Shown here piece by piece: positions 1-8,386 of a stretch of DNA of 64,000 nucleotides. The notes under the pieces are model-generated. The model worked only from the letters and a program-made list of their open reading frames with translations, was not told the DNA's origin and did not search any database. Each line of letters begins with the position of its first letter. The stretch's first letter is position 1. The DNA is taken from NCBI GenBank assembly GCA_016720705.1, contig JADKKB010000007.1:558001-622000 (forward strand), in the 5' to 3' direction. Source of the stretch: Chloracidobacterium sp. (GTDB lineage: Bacteria > Acidobacteriota > Blastocatellia > Pyrinomonadales > Pyrinomonadaceae). Position numbers and translations under genes: made by a program.

Positions 1-478
1 GTACCAACCCCGATACCATTTCAGGATGATCGACGGCGACATTCAAGGCAGTTTCGCCGCCCATAGAATTGCCGACCAACCACGCTCTTTCCACGTTAAG
101 CCCGCGTAAGAACCGCGCGACCAGTTCGCCCTGTGCTCGCCTCGAATAGTCTCCATCGGGCTTCGCCGAAAAACCAAAACCCTTGAGATCGATGGCGATG
201 ACGCGATATCGCTTTGCGAGTTCGTCAAACTCATCCTTCCAGGTGTACGTAGATGAAGTATATCCGTGGATCAAAACCACGGGCGTTCCTTCGCCTTTAT
301 CCAAATAGTGGATCCGAAGGCCGTCGACATCGGCAAACTTGCTGTATTGCGAGTGTGGTACGGACGCTTTTTGTTGATCAAAAACGACATCGGCCGGACG
401 CGCAAACCAAAATACTGACAGTGCAGCGACAGTAAGAATGATCAAAGCTAAACAAATTTTTAAGACTACTCTCAGCAT
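1..478 (-). CDS. alpha/beta hydrolase, partial (C-terminus outside window)
   Basis: The minus-strand frame opens at the ATG at 478 and runs off the left edge, giving about 159 residues. An N-terminal hydrophobic stretch (about residues 5-24) suggests an exported or membrane-anchored enzyme. The alpha/beta-hydrolase signature is clear: a strand plus oxyanion motif VVLIHGYTSS around residues 68-77, and a nucleophile elbow GNSMGG further on, with Ser as the presumed nucleophile. The Asp and His of the triad would lie outside the window. It starts about 15 bases after mobA on the same strand, so the two may be co-transcribed. The substrate cannot be told. The fold is secure; the specific function is not. 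Confidence 0.85.
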   Translation of the reverse strand, partial: MLRVVLKICLALIILTVAALSVFWFARPADVVFDQQKASVPHSQYSKFADVDGLRIHYLDKGEGTPVVLIHGYTSSTYTWKDEFDELAKRYRVIAIDLKGFGFSAKPDGDYSRRAQGELVARFLRGLNVERAWLVGNSMGGETALNVAVDHPEMVSGLV

Positions 479-493
479 ATCTTGAGATCGGAC

Positions 494-1096
494 CTACTTA
501 ACTGTCCTAATTATCGCCTCCGCCGCGGCGATGTCGGCGGGTGTGTTAAGGTTGGAAAAAAATCGCTCGGAGCCCGGCAGATCCGCGATCTCGTCGAATT
601 CGACCCATCGGGTGTCGATCCGACGAAGCATATTCTGCACGCTCCGGTCCGATCTTTCGATGGCCTCCAGACAGGCATCAATACATACTTCGACCCGGTA
701 AAGGCCGCATAACGGTTGCACAAATCCACCGCGGTCGCGGGGGATGACCGCAGCGTGAACATCATCACACTTGGATGCCAACTTCTCGAACAGTCCTCGG
801 GTCAGGAACGGCATATCGCAGGCAGCAACTGCTATCCAATTTGACCGGGCGTGCTTCAACGATGAATATAGACCTGAAAGCGAACTGCGATCACTGCCTA
901 TACCGACCACGTCAGGGATCCGCTTTACGCCGGACAGTTCGCCTTCGCCGCCCGCAATATATACATTCTCGGCGACAGCCGAAAGCGCGTTGATGATCCG
1001 GTCGACCACCGCGACGCCGTCCAGAGTCAGCGATGCTTTATCAAAGCCCATTCGGCTCGAATTACCACCCGCCAAGATAAACGCATCGATCGACAT
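494..1096 (-). CDS. mobA: molybdenum cofactor guanylyltransferase MobA
   Basis: This 200-residue protein matches the usual MobA size. Its N-terminus carries the nucleotide-binding signature LAGGNSSRMGFDKA, and AACDMPFL near residue 90 carries the metal-binding Asp typical of this nucleotidyltransferase family. MobA links GMP from GTP to Mo-molybdopterin, forming the bis-MGD cofactor of nitrate reductases and related enzymes in the cytoplasm. A strong ribosome site (AGGAGG) precedes the ATG at 1096. The gene is divergent from the RIC gene, and a palindromic FNR/DNR-like site lies between them, so both may respond to oxygen or nitrogen oxides. CofC- or MobA-like transferases for other cofactors are less likely given the signature. 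Confidence 0.88.
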   Translation of the reverse strand: MSIDAFILAGGNSSRMGFDKASLTLDGVAVVDRIINALSAVAENVYIAGGEGELSGVKRIPDVVGIGSDRSSLSGLYSSLKHARSNWIAVAACDMPFLTRGLFEKLASKCDDVHAAVIPRDRGGFVQPLCGLYRVEVCIDACLEAIERSDRSVQNMLRRIDTRWVEFDEIADLPGSERFFSNLNTPADIAAAEAIIRTVK

Positions 1097-1158
1097 CCCG
1101 TCCTCCTAAGGTATCGGCTGAGGCCGCCGTTCACCATAATTATCTTTTTTCCGACCTT

Positions 1159-1172
1159 ATGATTCAAATCAT
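1159..1172. promoter_or_regulatory. putative FNR/DNR-type operator
   Basis: The 14-base perfect palindrome ATGATTCAAATCAT matches the core TGAT-N4-ATCA of the FNR/DNR consensus. It is centred about 66 bases from the RIC start and about 69 bases from the mobA start. A degenerate second copy (TGAT-N4-ATCT) lies at 1205-1218. RIC genes are commonly controlled by CRP/FNR-family nitric-oxide regulators, so the placement fits. No regulator gene is in the window. Confidence 0.5.
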
Positions 1173-1231
1173 ATTTTTTTGCTAAAGAATAGACAAATAT
1201 GATTATGATACAAATCTTGACTGGAGGAACA

Positions 1232-1963
1232 ATGGAAAATATTACTACCCGGACCGTTCGTGAGATCGCCTTGGAGTCCCCGGCAACGACTAGGGTCTTC
1301 GAATCGTACAAAATTGATTATTGCTGCGGCGGCCGCAAGAATTTTATTGATGCGTGCGAACTTGCCGGAGCGGACCCAGCATCCGTGCAGAAGGATCTCG
1401 AAACGGTATTGGCGGCAAAGTCTGTCGACGACTCGCAGCACGTCGAAATGACATTGACCGATTCGATCAACCACATCGTGGATACACATCACCGATTTAC
1501 TTACGACGAACTCGATCGTCTGCAACCGCTGATGGAAAAGGTCAATAGTGTCCACGGCGACGTTCACCCGGAACTCGCAAAGATGTCCGAGCTGCTCGAA
1601 GCCATCCGCAGCGACCTATTGCCGCATATGTACAAGGAAGAGCAGGTTCTTTTTCCGTACATAAAGGACCTCGAATACGCGATGCTTCGCGGAAATATGC
1701 CGCGTCTTCCGCCATTTGGCACGGTTCAACATCCGATCCGGATGATGATGACCGAGCACGAGACGGTCGGTGAGCTTTTGTCCGAGATGCGTTCGGTGTC
1801 CGGCGACTTTGCGGTTCCCGTCGGAGCGTGCCCGAGCTACCAAGGGCTCTTGAGCAGACTCGAGGGACTTGAACGCGACCTACATCAACACATCCATTTA
1901 GAAAATAATATTCTATTTCCGAAAGCGGCGGAGTTAGAAGTGGAGGCATTTCGATCTCACTGA
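1232..1963 (+). CDS. ytfE: iron-sulfur cluster repair di-iron protein (RIC/YtfE/ScdA)
   Basis: This 243-residue protein starts at the ATG at 1232 behind TGGAGG; an upstream in-frame ATG at 1199 lacks such a site. The first 60 residues form the ScdA N-terminal (DUF542) domain, with the hallmark DYCCGGR. The remainder is a hemerythrin-like four-helix domain with spaced His/Glu ligands (for example THHRF, HMYKEEQVLFPY, MTEHE, HIHLENNILFPK). Family members rebuild Fe-S clusters damaged by nitric oxide or peroxide through a di-iron site in the cytoplasm. A palindromic FNR/DNR-like box lies upstream. The downstream YwiC-like gene follows after 20 bases and is probably co-transcribed. Confidence 0.93.
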   Translation: MENITTRTVREIALESPATTRVFESYKIDYCCGGRKNFIDACELAGADPASVQKDLETVLAAKSVDDSQHVEMTLTDSINHIVDTHHRFTYDELDRLQPLMEKVNSVHGDVHPELAKMSELLEAIRSDLLPHMYKEEQVLFPYIKDLEYAMLRGNMPRLPPFGTVQHPIRMMMTEHETVGELLSEMRSVSGDFAVPVGACPSYQGLLSRLEGLERDLHQHIHLENNILFPKAAELEVEAFRSH

Positions 1964-1983
1964 GTTTCGAATATTCGCTAAAG

Positions 1984-2799
1984 ATGCCCGACAGCGTACC
2001 ATTGCGGCCAGTCATAAAGATCAACCGAAAGCAGATCGCGGTGCCGCCGGAACACGGTTCGTGGGGATTCTTATTTGAGCCGATCGTCGCATCACTGGCG
2101 ATCGGCTTTTCACTGCCTGGCGCATTGATCGCCTTGATGACGATCGGGGCGTTCCTTGCGCGGCAACCGCTAAAAGTGCTGATAATAGATCGCACGGGTC
2201 AGCGAAACGCCGAAAGGGCTAGGGTCGCGATCCAATTTATAGCTTTATTCGGCACGATCGCGACAGTCGGATTTGCCGGAGCCATCTATCTCGCGGGCAT
2301 TTTGCCATTTGTCCCTTTTTTGCTTGTACTGCCGCTTGCCTGCATCCAGATATATTTTGATGGTTCGCGAAAGAGCCGCGGATTGCTACCCGAACTTTTC
2401 GGATCCGTTACTATCTCATCCTCGTCAGCGGCAATATTATTGGCGGGCGGATTTGGCTGGCCCGCGGCACTGTCGCTCTGGCTGGTGATGCTTTTGCGAT
2501 TGATCCCGTCGATAATGTATGTACGAAATCGGCTAAAACTCGAAAAGGGCAAGCCATTTTCGCGCCTCGCGGTCCTGCTAGCGCATTCTGCAGCGGTCAT
2601 TATCGCAGCGGTTTTGGCGTATACTAACGGCACGTCGATCCTGGTCGCTTTGGTAATGATATTCTTGCTATATCGGGCGGCGAACGGACTGTCCCCAAAC
2701 CGTAGGAAGTTGAAAGCGATGAAGATCGGCATTCTCGAGGTCGTTTACGGTGTGGTGACTGTCCTCGCGATCATTATCGGATATTACTCCGGTATTTGA
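1984..2799 (+). CDS. YwiC-like integral membrane protein
   Basis: The 271 residues begin with a polar segment followed by VPPEHGSWGFLFEPI, the conserved opening of the YwiC-like family. About seven to eight hydrophobic segments then span most of the length. The biochemical function of the family is unknown. In Bacillus, ywiC lies beside the nar/fnr nitrate-respiration genes. Here it follows the RIC gene by 20 bases and lies near mobA, which again links it to nitrogen-oxide metabolism by context only. A polytopic inner-membrane location is clear from the sequence; a transport or enzymatic role is not assigned. Confidence 0.8.
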   Translation: MPDSVPLRPVIKINRKQIAVPPEHGSWGFLFEPIVASLAIGFSLPGALIALMTIGAFLARQPLKVLIIDRTGQRNAERARVAIQFIALFGTIATVGFAGAIYLAGILPFVPFLLVLPLACIQIYFDGSRKSRGLLPELFGSVTISSSSAAILLAGGFGWPAALSLWLVMLLRLIPSIMYVRNRLKLEKGKPFSRLAVLLAHSAAVIIAAVLAYTNGTSILVALVMIFLLYRAANGLSPNRRKLKAMKIGILEVVYGVVTVLAIIIGYYSGI

Positions 2800-2842
2800 G
2801 CGTATTACCGATATCCTCTGTCGACCGCCGATTACTCATAAT

Positions 2843-4216
2843 ATGCATAACGTAGACATTGACCTTGTCGAGATGTCGCTGGACGTCATCAAGTTTGCCA
2901 TTGGACGCATTTCTGATACAGACCCTAAATTGGGTTTCCCGAAGACGGCTGCCGAACTTCGGTCATTAGTCGGTGAAACGATAACACCGGCCGGAATCGG
3001 TGGTGAAAAGGCGTTCGAACTGTTTCGTGACGTACTTATAAAGGCAAGTATTCCGATCGACCATCCGCGCCATTTGGCGTTTGTCCCAGCCTCGCCAACT
3101 CGTTCCGCCGTATTATTTGATCTTGTGACCTCGGCAGCGAGTGTGCACGGCGCCTATTGGCTCGAAGGTGCGGGATGCATATTTGCGGAAAATCAGGCAA
3201 TGGAATGGCTCGTCAAGCTCACCGGAATGCCGGAGCCTGCCTTCGGAGTTTTCACCAGCGGCGGAACTGCGGCAAATCTCTCCGCGATGGTCGCTGCCCG
3301 TGAACATTGGCGTAGTGTCGATCCGTCAAAAGCTCGGTCACGCGGCATAGTCATCACCTCAAATGGTGCCCACTCATCGGTCAGTGCGATGGCCAAGGTT
3401 ATCGACGCCGATGTGCTAATGGTCGAAACTGAGGACCGCCTCGACGGATCTCATCTGGAGACCGCTCTCAATAATATGTCGCCGATCGACCGCGAACGCA
3501 TCTTTGCTATCATCGCGACCGCCGGCACGACCAACTCAGGGATCATCGACGATCTCGCCGGCATTGCGGACGTATGCGGCAAATTTGGACTATGGTTTCA
3601 CGTTGACGCCGCGTACGGCGGTGCCGCGATGGCAGTCAAGTCGGTCCGGCCTCTTTTTAATGGTATTGAAAGAGCAGACAGTGTCACGATCGATCCGCAC
3701 AAATGGCTGTTTTCGCCGTATGATTGTGGCGCCGTCCTTTACCGCGATCCGGCACTTGCCAAACGGGCCCACTCACAGGAAGGCTCGTATTTGGATATTT
3801 TCAGTGATGATGGTTACCGCGGGTTCAACCCATCTGATTATCAAATACAGTTGACCCGTCGCGTTCGCGGTTTGCCGCTCTGGTTCTCACTGGCGATGCA
3901 CGGCACTGACCGGTACGAACAGGCGATCAGCCGGGGGATCGAACTGGCCCAGATCGCCGGACGGATGATCGTGGACGCAGAACACACCGAGTTGGTTCGT
4001 GAGCCCGCACTTTCGTGCGTTTTGTATCGGCGAAAAGGTTGGTCAGCGGACGACTATCGTGATTGGACCATTCGAAATCATAAAGCCGGCTTTGCGCTTG
4101 TTGCTCCTACCAAATGGCGCAACCCCGCAGGCGTCGAAACTGTTTCGAGGTTTTGCTTTATCAATCCTGACACGACGGAAAAGGATATTGCGGACATCCT
4201 GGATTCGATGAAATAA
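2843..4216 (+). CDS. PLP-dependent group II decarboxylase (aromatic amino acid type)
   Basis: This 457-residue protein has the fold-type I features of group II amino-acid decarboxylases: FTSGGTAANLSAM in the cofactor phosphate-binding region, FHVDAAYGG with the PLP-pyridine Asp near residue 255, and TIDPHKWLFSP with the Schiff-base Lys at about residue 287. The family decarboxylates aromatic amino acids or glutamate to amines. The sequence resembles the aromatic branch (AADC/tryptophan decarboxylase) more than GadB, but substrate choice cannot be read reliably. It is cytoplasmic with no signal peptide. It converges on the ACMSD gene with only 5 bases between the two stop codons. Confidence 0.85.
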   Translation: MHNVDIDLVEMSLDVIKFAIGRISDTDPKLGFPKTAAELRSLVGETITPAGIGGEKAFELFRDVLIKASIPIDHPRHLAFVPASPTRSAVLFDLVTSAASVHGAYWLEGAGCIFAENQAMEWLVKLTGMPEPAFGVFTSGGTAANLSAMVAAREHWRSVDPSKARSRGIVITSNGAHSSVSAMAKVIDADVLMVETEDRLDGSHLETALNNMSPIDRERIFAIIATAGTTNSGIIDDLAGIADVCGKFGLWFHVDAAYGGAAMAVKSVRPLFNGIERADSVTIDPHKWLFSPYDCGAVLYRDPALAKRAHSQEGSYLDIFSDDGYRGFNPSDYQIQLTRRVRGLPLWFSLAMHGTDRYEQAISRGIELAQIAGRMIVDAEHTELVREPALSCVLYRRKGWSADDYRDWTIRNHKAGFALVAPTKWRNPAGVETVSRFCFINPDTTEKDIADILDSMK

Positions 4217-4221
4217 ACGGA

Positions 4222-5229
4222 TCAGACAAAGCGGTCACTTTCCAGTCCGAGCCAACTAAGTGCAGTTCCGCTGAATAGCTCTGCTTTAGTCGCATCGTCA
4301 TACGGCATTGATCCGATCAATTTCCCGGGTTCGAGTTCGCCGAGCGGAAATGGATAATCGGTTCCAAGAGCGATCCGGCCGGAGCCAACAAGATCAACGA
4401 GATATTCAAGCGTTGCCGCGTCGTGGACCAGCGAGTCAAAGTACAGATTGCTCAAATATTTTCGCGGACCGTGTGGATTGTCCGGGAATAGATCCGGTCG
4501 GACGTTAATGCCGTGTTCTATACGGCCGATCGTTGCCGGAAATGCACCGCCGCCGTGAGCAAAGCAAATTCGTAAATTCGGAAGGCGTTCGAGCACGCCT
4601 GAAAAGATCAGCGAACAGATCGCACGCGAAACCTCCGCCGGCATTCCGACTAGCCACGGCAGCCAATATTTCTGCATATCGGCCTCGCCCGCCATATCCC
4701 AGGGATGCACAAAGATCGCCATTCCCAGACGGTCACACGCGGCAAATATCTCAAAGAATTGCGGTTCGCTTAGGTTTAATTGATTGACGTTCGTACCGAT
4801 CTGCACTCCCGCCAACCCGATCTGCTTGCATCGTTCGAGTTCACGGATCGCAAGTTCCGTATCCTGCATTGGCAACGTCCCAAGCCCAACAAATCGCATT
4901 GGATACTTGCCGACGATCTCGGCAATGTGGTCATTCAGAAACCTGGCGATCTCCGCCCCGTCCGCCGGCTTTGCCCAATAGCTAAACATTACGGGTACGG
5001 TCGAAAGCACCTGAACCGTCACGCCCGATGCGTCGCATTCCTCGATCCGCTTTTCGGCTGACCAGCAATTTTCCCCAACATCTCGAAAAGCCTTACCGTC
5101 ATCCCGCACCATCGTTGCGCAGCACGGTTTATAATGATCGAGCGAAATAAAACCGCCATAGCCAAACTTACCTTTCCACGCCGGAATGTCGCGAGGCAAG
5201 ATATGTGTGTGAACGTCTATCTTGAGCAT
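4222..5229 (-). CDS. nbaD: 2-amino-3-carboxymuconate-6-semialdehyde decarboxylase (ACMSD)
   Basis: The enzyme decarboxylates ACMS to 2-aminomuconate semialdehyde in 3-hydroxyanthranilate breakdown. The chosen start (ATG at 5229) gives 335 residues, matching ACMSD length; the frame opens 11 codons earlier. Amidohydrolase ligands are visible: HTH at residues 7-9, FVHPWDM, CFAHGGG and the C-terminal LGTDYPFPLGE with the metal-binding Asp. Extended stretches such as VQALSTVPVMFSYWAKP-like and KYWLPWLVGMPAE are characteristic of the ACMSD subfamily, including animal enzymes, rather than generic amidohydrolases. Three other enzymes of the same route lie within 9 kb on the same strand. Confidence 0.93.
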   Translation of the reverse strand: MLKIDVHTHILPRDIPAWKGKFGYGGFISLDHYKPCCATMVRDDGKAFRDVGENCWSAEKRIEECDASGVTVQVLSTVPVMFSYWAKPADGAEIARFLNDHIAEIVGKYPMRFVGLGTLPMQDTELAIRELERCKQIGLAGVQIGTNVNQLNLSEPQFFEIFAACDRLGMAIFVHPWDMAGEADMQKYWLPWLVGMPAEVSRAICSLIFSGVLERLPNLRICFAHGGGAFPATIGRIEHGINVRPDLFPDNPHGPRKYLSNLYFDSLVHDAATLEYLVDLVGSGRIALGTDYPFPLGELEPGKLIGSMPYDDATKAELFSGTALSWLGLESDRFV

Positions 5230-5269
5230 AAAGTCAGAACCGCCTGCGTAAGCGCTCGGCATCCGAACT

Positions 5270-5470
5270 CTAACGAGGACGATTTTCGATTTGAAGAGTC
5301 CCTGCTGACGATGAAGCTTTCGAATCGAAACCTTTTTTTTCAGAGCTGAACGTCGCTTGTTCCTCCGAAATCTGCTTTGCCTTCATCAAGGCCAAGCAAA
5401 GTTCGCGCAACCGATCAACGGTTTTCAACCGCCTAAGAATCGCGGCTTCCGACATGTCAACTTTCTTCAT
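5270..5470 (-). CDS. small conserved partner of a nucleotidyltransferase
   Basis: The 66-residue reading starts at the ATG at 5470, overlapping the end of the nucleotidyltransferase gene by 14 bases, which suggests translational coupling. The N-terminal half is a predicted amphipathic helix (MSEAAILRRLKTVDRLREL followed by CLALMKA) and the C-terminus is polar and basic. No known domain is recognised. Short helical ORFs in this position commonly accompany orphan nucleotidyltransferase genes, sometimes as two-component toxin-antitoxin-like units. No such activity is shown here. Confidence 0.55.
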   Translation of the reverse strand: MKKVDMSEAAILRRLKTVDRLRELCLALMKAKQISEEQATFSSEKKGFDSKASSSAGTLQIENRPR

Positions 5471-5915
5471 TTTCCAACCTCTCAATATCTGCAATATCTT
5501 GTGGCCGACCTGCGAGCTTTTTCATTTTTATGAGGCCATCCCGCGAAACTACTGTCAATTCCTTACCGGCAAAAGCGACCCGTTCCCTAGTTATCCAAAC
5601 GTCCTCGACAAAATGAGTTACCAGTAGCAGATCGAGCGAGAGAACTTCACCCTCATCGTCAATCTTTGAAATTCGTCGAATCTCAACGGCTCTTTCCTTA
5701 AACGAAATATCGAGGCCCCGGATGTCATAACCGCTCTCTTTTCCAACTTTGTAGGCTTGTTCCAAAGACTCCGGCAGGATGAGCACATCAATGTCGAGCG
5801 TAGCACGTGCAAACCCGTGTACAGCCATCGCCAATCCCCCGCAGACAGCGTATTCGATTCCTTCACGCTCCAACGTGATAACCAGTTGATTCAATTCATC
5901 GACAAGTGTGGCCAT
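5457..5915 (-). CDS. nucleotidyltransferase-fold protein
   Basis: This is a 152-residue protein of the nucleotidyltransferase superfamily. It has the AVCGGLAMAVHGFARATLDIDVLI region near residues 23-46 with a GG motif and the DxD metal pair. A third acidic strand follows (VLSLDLLLV), then a short helical end with SRDGLIKMKKLAGRPQDIADIERL, typical of AbiEii/DUF6036-like families. Such proteins transfer nucleotides to tRNA, proteins or small molecules, and some are toxins of type II or IV systems. It overlaps the following 66-residue ORF by 14 bases. Target and biological role are unknown. Confidence 0.78.
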   Translation of the reverse strand: MATLVDELNQLVITLEREGIEYAVCGGLAMAVHGFARATLDIDVLILPESLEQAYKVGKESGYDIRGLDISFKERAVEIRRISKIDDEGEVLSLDLLLVTHFVEDVWITRERVAFAGKELTVVSRDGLIKMKKLAGRPQDIADIERLENEES

Positions 5916-5922
5916 TTGTTGC

Positions 5923-6039
5923 CTATTGTAACTTGGTTTTTTCTCTTAACATATCGACGCCGGACGTAAGGACTTCTTTCATAGCCGCCAATTCACCCGT
6001 TGACCATTCCGGTTCGAGGTATTCGTCTTCCGGCGACAT
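5923..6039 (-). CDS. possible 38-residue ORF upstream of the nucleotidyltransferase
   Basis: An ATG at 6039 opens a 38-codon frame ending at 5923, seven bases before the nucleotidyltransferase start. The product is acidic at the start and helical at the end (TGELAAMKEVLTSGVDMLREK). No clear ribosome site precedes it, and an in-frame TAG lies three codons upstream. It could be a small leading gene of the nucleotidyltransferase unit, a remnant of a longer gene, or chance. Confidence 0.25.
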   Translation of the reverse strand: MSPEDEYLEPEWSTGELAAMKEVLTSGVDMLREKTKLQ

Positions 6040-6089
6040 CGCTGTCTAGCCGATACCACTGAATAAAATGCTCCCCGGTCATTGCTCAT

Positions 6090-6614
6090 TCACTCACGAT
6101 TGGCGGGCGGTTCCATCACCGTACCGCAATCTTTGCAGGTTCGTAGATCTTCGGAGCTGTAAAATTTCCCATAAACGCCCTGAAATTGCGTCGTGATGTC
6201 GTCAAGCTGAAAGTACTCTTCGTAGAGTTTTTCGTTGCAGTTCTCGCAGAACCACATCAGGCCGTCGAGTTCGCCCGTTTGGCGTTTTCGTTCGATAACG
6301 AGACCGACGGTATTCTCGCCACGAATCGGATTGTGCGGAATGCGAGGCGGGAGCAGAAACATCTCGCCCTCGCGAATTGCAACCTCGACCGCCTTGCCGT
6401 CTTCCTGGATTTGAACTTTTATATCGCCTTCAAGTTGGTAAAAAAGCTCTTCGCCCTCATCCCAATGATAGTCCTTGCGCGAGTTCGGCCCACCGACGAC
6501 CATCACGATAAAATCGCCGTCATCGTAAACGCATTGATTACCGACCGGCGGCCGCAGCAATTGCCGATGCTCGTCGATCCACTGTTTGAAATTGAAGGGG
6601 AGTCGAATACCCAT
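6090..6614 (-). CDS. nbaC: 3-hydroxyanthranilate 3,4-dioxygenase
   Basis: This 174-residue cupin matches the bacterial enzyme's length. The Fe(II) ligands are visible in KDYHWDEGEELFYQLEGDI (His and Glu) and in RIPHNPIR (His). The C-terminal third has two CxxC motifs (CENCNEKLY and CKDCGTVM), the rubredoxin-like site of bacterial 3-hydroxyanthranilate dioxygenases. The enzyme opens 3-hydroxyanthranilate to ACMS, the substrate of the ACMSD encoded about 0.9 kb downstream on the same strand. The two are separated by the nucleotidyltransferase pair, so co-transcription is possible but not obvious. Confidence 0.93.
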   Translation of the reverse strand: MGIRLPFNFKQWIDEHRQLLRPPVGNQCVYDDGDFIVMVVGGPNSRKDYHWDEGEELFYQLEGDIKVQIQEDGKAVEVAIREGEMFLLPPRIPHNPIRGENTVGLVIERKRQTGELDGLMWFCENCNEKLYEEYFQLDDITTQFQGVYGKFYSSEDLRTCKDCGTVMEPPANRE

Positions 6615-6629
6615 ATGATTAAACTATGA

Positions 6630-7733
6630 TCAATTAGTCGGATTCCAAACGATTTTACCTGATACGTCGACGTATCCCCATTTTGTTTCGTCATATGGAA
6701 CGTTGCCGTCTTGAAATGAAAATTGTGCTAATCCATTCCGGAAACGATCAGCCCCGCCAAATTGAATTGGAATCACTACTTTTCCAGTTCTGTCGATGTA
6801 GCCCTTTTTACTATCTAGGCTAACCAACGCTCGGCCTTCGTAAAAATTGTCTGCGGTTTCAAATTGCGCCTCAATGACCGTTTTTCCATTCTTGTCTATG
6901 AAACCGTATTTTCCGCTTTCAAATGCAACAGGCGCTATGCCCTCCGAGAATTGACCGGCTTGTTTGAATTGGGCCGGAATGACGATCTCGCCCGATGCGT
7001 TAACGTAGCCCAACCGGTTATCGGACCAGATCGTGGCGTAACCTTCGTGAAATTCTCCAATGTCGCTTCCTCGCGGTGGAATAACAAATTCCCCTCGATT
7101 ACTAATAAAACCCTGTTCCTTCCCGACCCAAACTTTGGCAAGCCCCTCGGAGAATGCCTGACCCGCGAAAAAGGTAGAAAGAGGAAATGCCATTACACCG
7201 TCTTTTTTTATGAATATGGACCTTGACCTTCGAAATTGATAGCCCAAAAAGCCCAAGCCATCGACACCCACAATTGCAAATCCTTCTGAAAAAGGCTTGG
7301 CGAAGTCAAACTTCGGTTCGATCGCGAAATCAGCAAGGGAATTCAAGTAGCCAAACTTCCCATCTACGCGAACGACAGCCATTCCGTCCCTAAATTCATC
7401 GGCGAAGTCGAATTGTGGTTCAATTACAATCTCCCCTTTTTGGTTGGCATATCCAAACAGCTTGCCCGATTGGATCAGTAGTAACCCATTGGCGTCACAC
7501 CGAATATCGTCGAACTTAGCCTCGATCGCTATGTCTCCGTCGCTATCTATACACCCTGCTTTACCGTTCGTTTTTATCCAGAAGAGTTTCCTGATGCTTA
7601 CTTCGTCCGTAACTCCCGATCCGTGTTTTACTAGTTTAAGAGTCGTATCACCTGATGTTTTGCCACAACCTATAAAACAAGTTGCCATCAGGATCAGAAA
7701 AAACAGATGAATCAATAACGTTAGCCGCCGCAT
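6630..7733 (-). CDS. WG-repeat lipoprotein
   Basis: The chosen ATG at 7733 gives 367 residues; an in-frame ATG at 7754 is an alternative. A hydrophobic leader ending in CFIGCGKT is a lipobox, so the protein should be lipid-anchored to the envelope. The rest consists of about eight WG/KWG-type repeats of about 45 residues with the pattern GYxxxxGxxVIxxxFxxAxxFxxGxAxV. These repeats are beta-rich and usually structural or ligand-binding; no catalytic residues are evident. It follows DUF1697 by about 25 bases on the same strand and precedes the dioxygenase gene by 15 bases, which suggests a mixed operon. Confidence 0.85.
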   Translation of the reverse strand: MRRLTLLIHLFFLILMATCFIGCGKTSGDTTLKLVKHGSGVTDEVSIRKLFWIKTNGKAGCIDSDGDIAIEAKFDDIRCDANGLLLIQSGKLFGYANQKGEIVIEPQFDFADEFRDGMAVVRVDGKFGYLNSLADFAIEPKFDFAKPFSEGFAIVGVDGLGFLGYQFRRSRSIFIKKDGVMAFPLSTFFAGQAFSEGLAKVWVGKEQGFISNRGEFVIPPRGSDIGEFHEGYATIWSDNRLGYVNASGEIVIPAQFKQAGQFSEGIAPVAFESGKYGFIDKNGKTVIEAQFETADNFYEGRALVSLDSKKGYIDRTGKVVIPIQFGGADRFRNGLAQFSFQDGNVPYDETKWGYVDVSGKIVWNPTN

Positions 7734-7757
7734 ATTCACTTCGACCCGTTGCATTCT

Positions 7758-8285
7758 CTAACGCCCCACTATCTTTTTAACCGTCCGCCAATTTCTTGCC
7801 GTCGTCGCGACCTTTAGCTTTTTGTCGATAAAGCCCTTGCCGACTGCACTGTCGAGGATGCTGATCTTCAATAGACAGTATATATGCCGGCCGGAAAAGG
7901 CGAATTGTTCGTTGTCGGTGGCTTGAGTTAAGCAGAGACTTTTTTGATCATCAGAAAGCTCTTCGTTGAGAAAGAATAGATGAAGGTCTTTGTCGCTCTC
8001 AAACTGTCCCTCAAACGGGTTACCGGCGATCAACTCGTCGATCTCCGCATTTGAGCGAACCATCACGGAAATATCGAACCCGAAATCCCGGGTGATAGCG
8101 TCGTGTATAGCTGTCGCCAATTTGCCGTCATCGGTCCTCGTTGTGTCAAAAGCGAGGTTGCCGCTGTTAATATAGCTATTAACATTTTCAAAACCGATCC
8201 CTGCGAACGTCCCCCGCAGAGTCTCCATCTTGATCATATTGTTGCCGCCGACGTTGATGCCGCGGAGCAAGGCAATATATCTCAT
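7758..8285 (-). CDS. DUF1697 family protein
   Basis: The 175 residues start with MRYIALLRGINVGGNNMIKM, the conserved opening of DUF1697, and the conserved INSGNLAF stretch follows near residue 40. The end (KLKVATTARNWRTVKKI) also matches the family. Family function is unknown; the proteins are cytoplasmic and widespread as single-copy accessory genes. The stop lies almost adjacent to the start region of the WG-repeat gene, so the two probably share a transcript. No link to the neighbouring hydroxyanthranilate genes is evident. Confidence 0.85.
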   Translation of the reverse strand: MRYIALLRGINVGGNNMIKMETLRGTFAGIGFENVNSYINSGNLAFDTTRTDDGKLATAIHDAITRDFGFDISVMVRSNAEIDELIAGNPFEGQFESDKDLHLFFLNEELSDDQKSLCLTQATDNEQFAFSGRHIYCLLKISILDSAVGKGFIDKKLKVATTARNWRTVKKIVGR

Positions 8286-8386
8286 TTGTTACCGTTTGTC
8301 TTCATTCGTTCTGTTTGGGACTTTGCCAGAAATTCAATTTGTAACTCTCGCAAAGTCCCAAAGTTTTAAAATAAGAAATGACTCAA

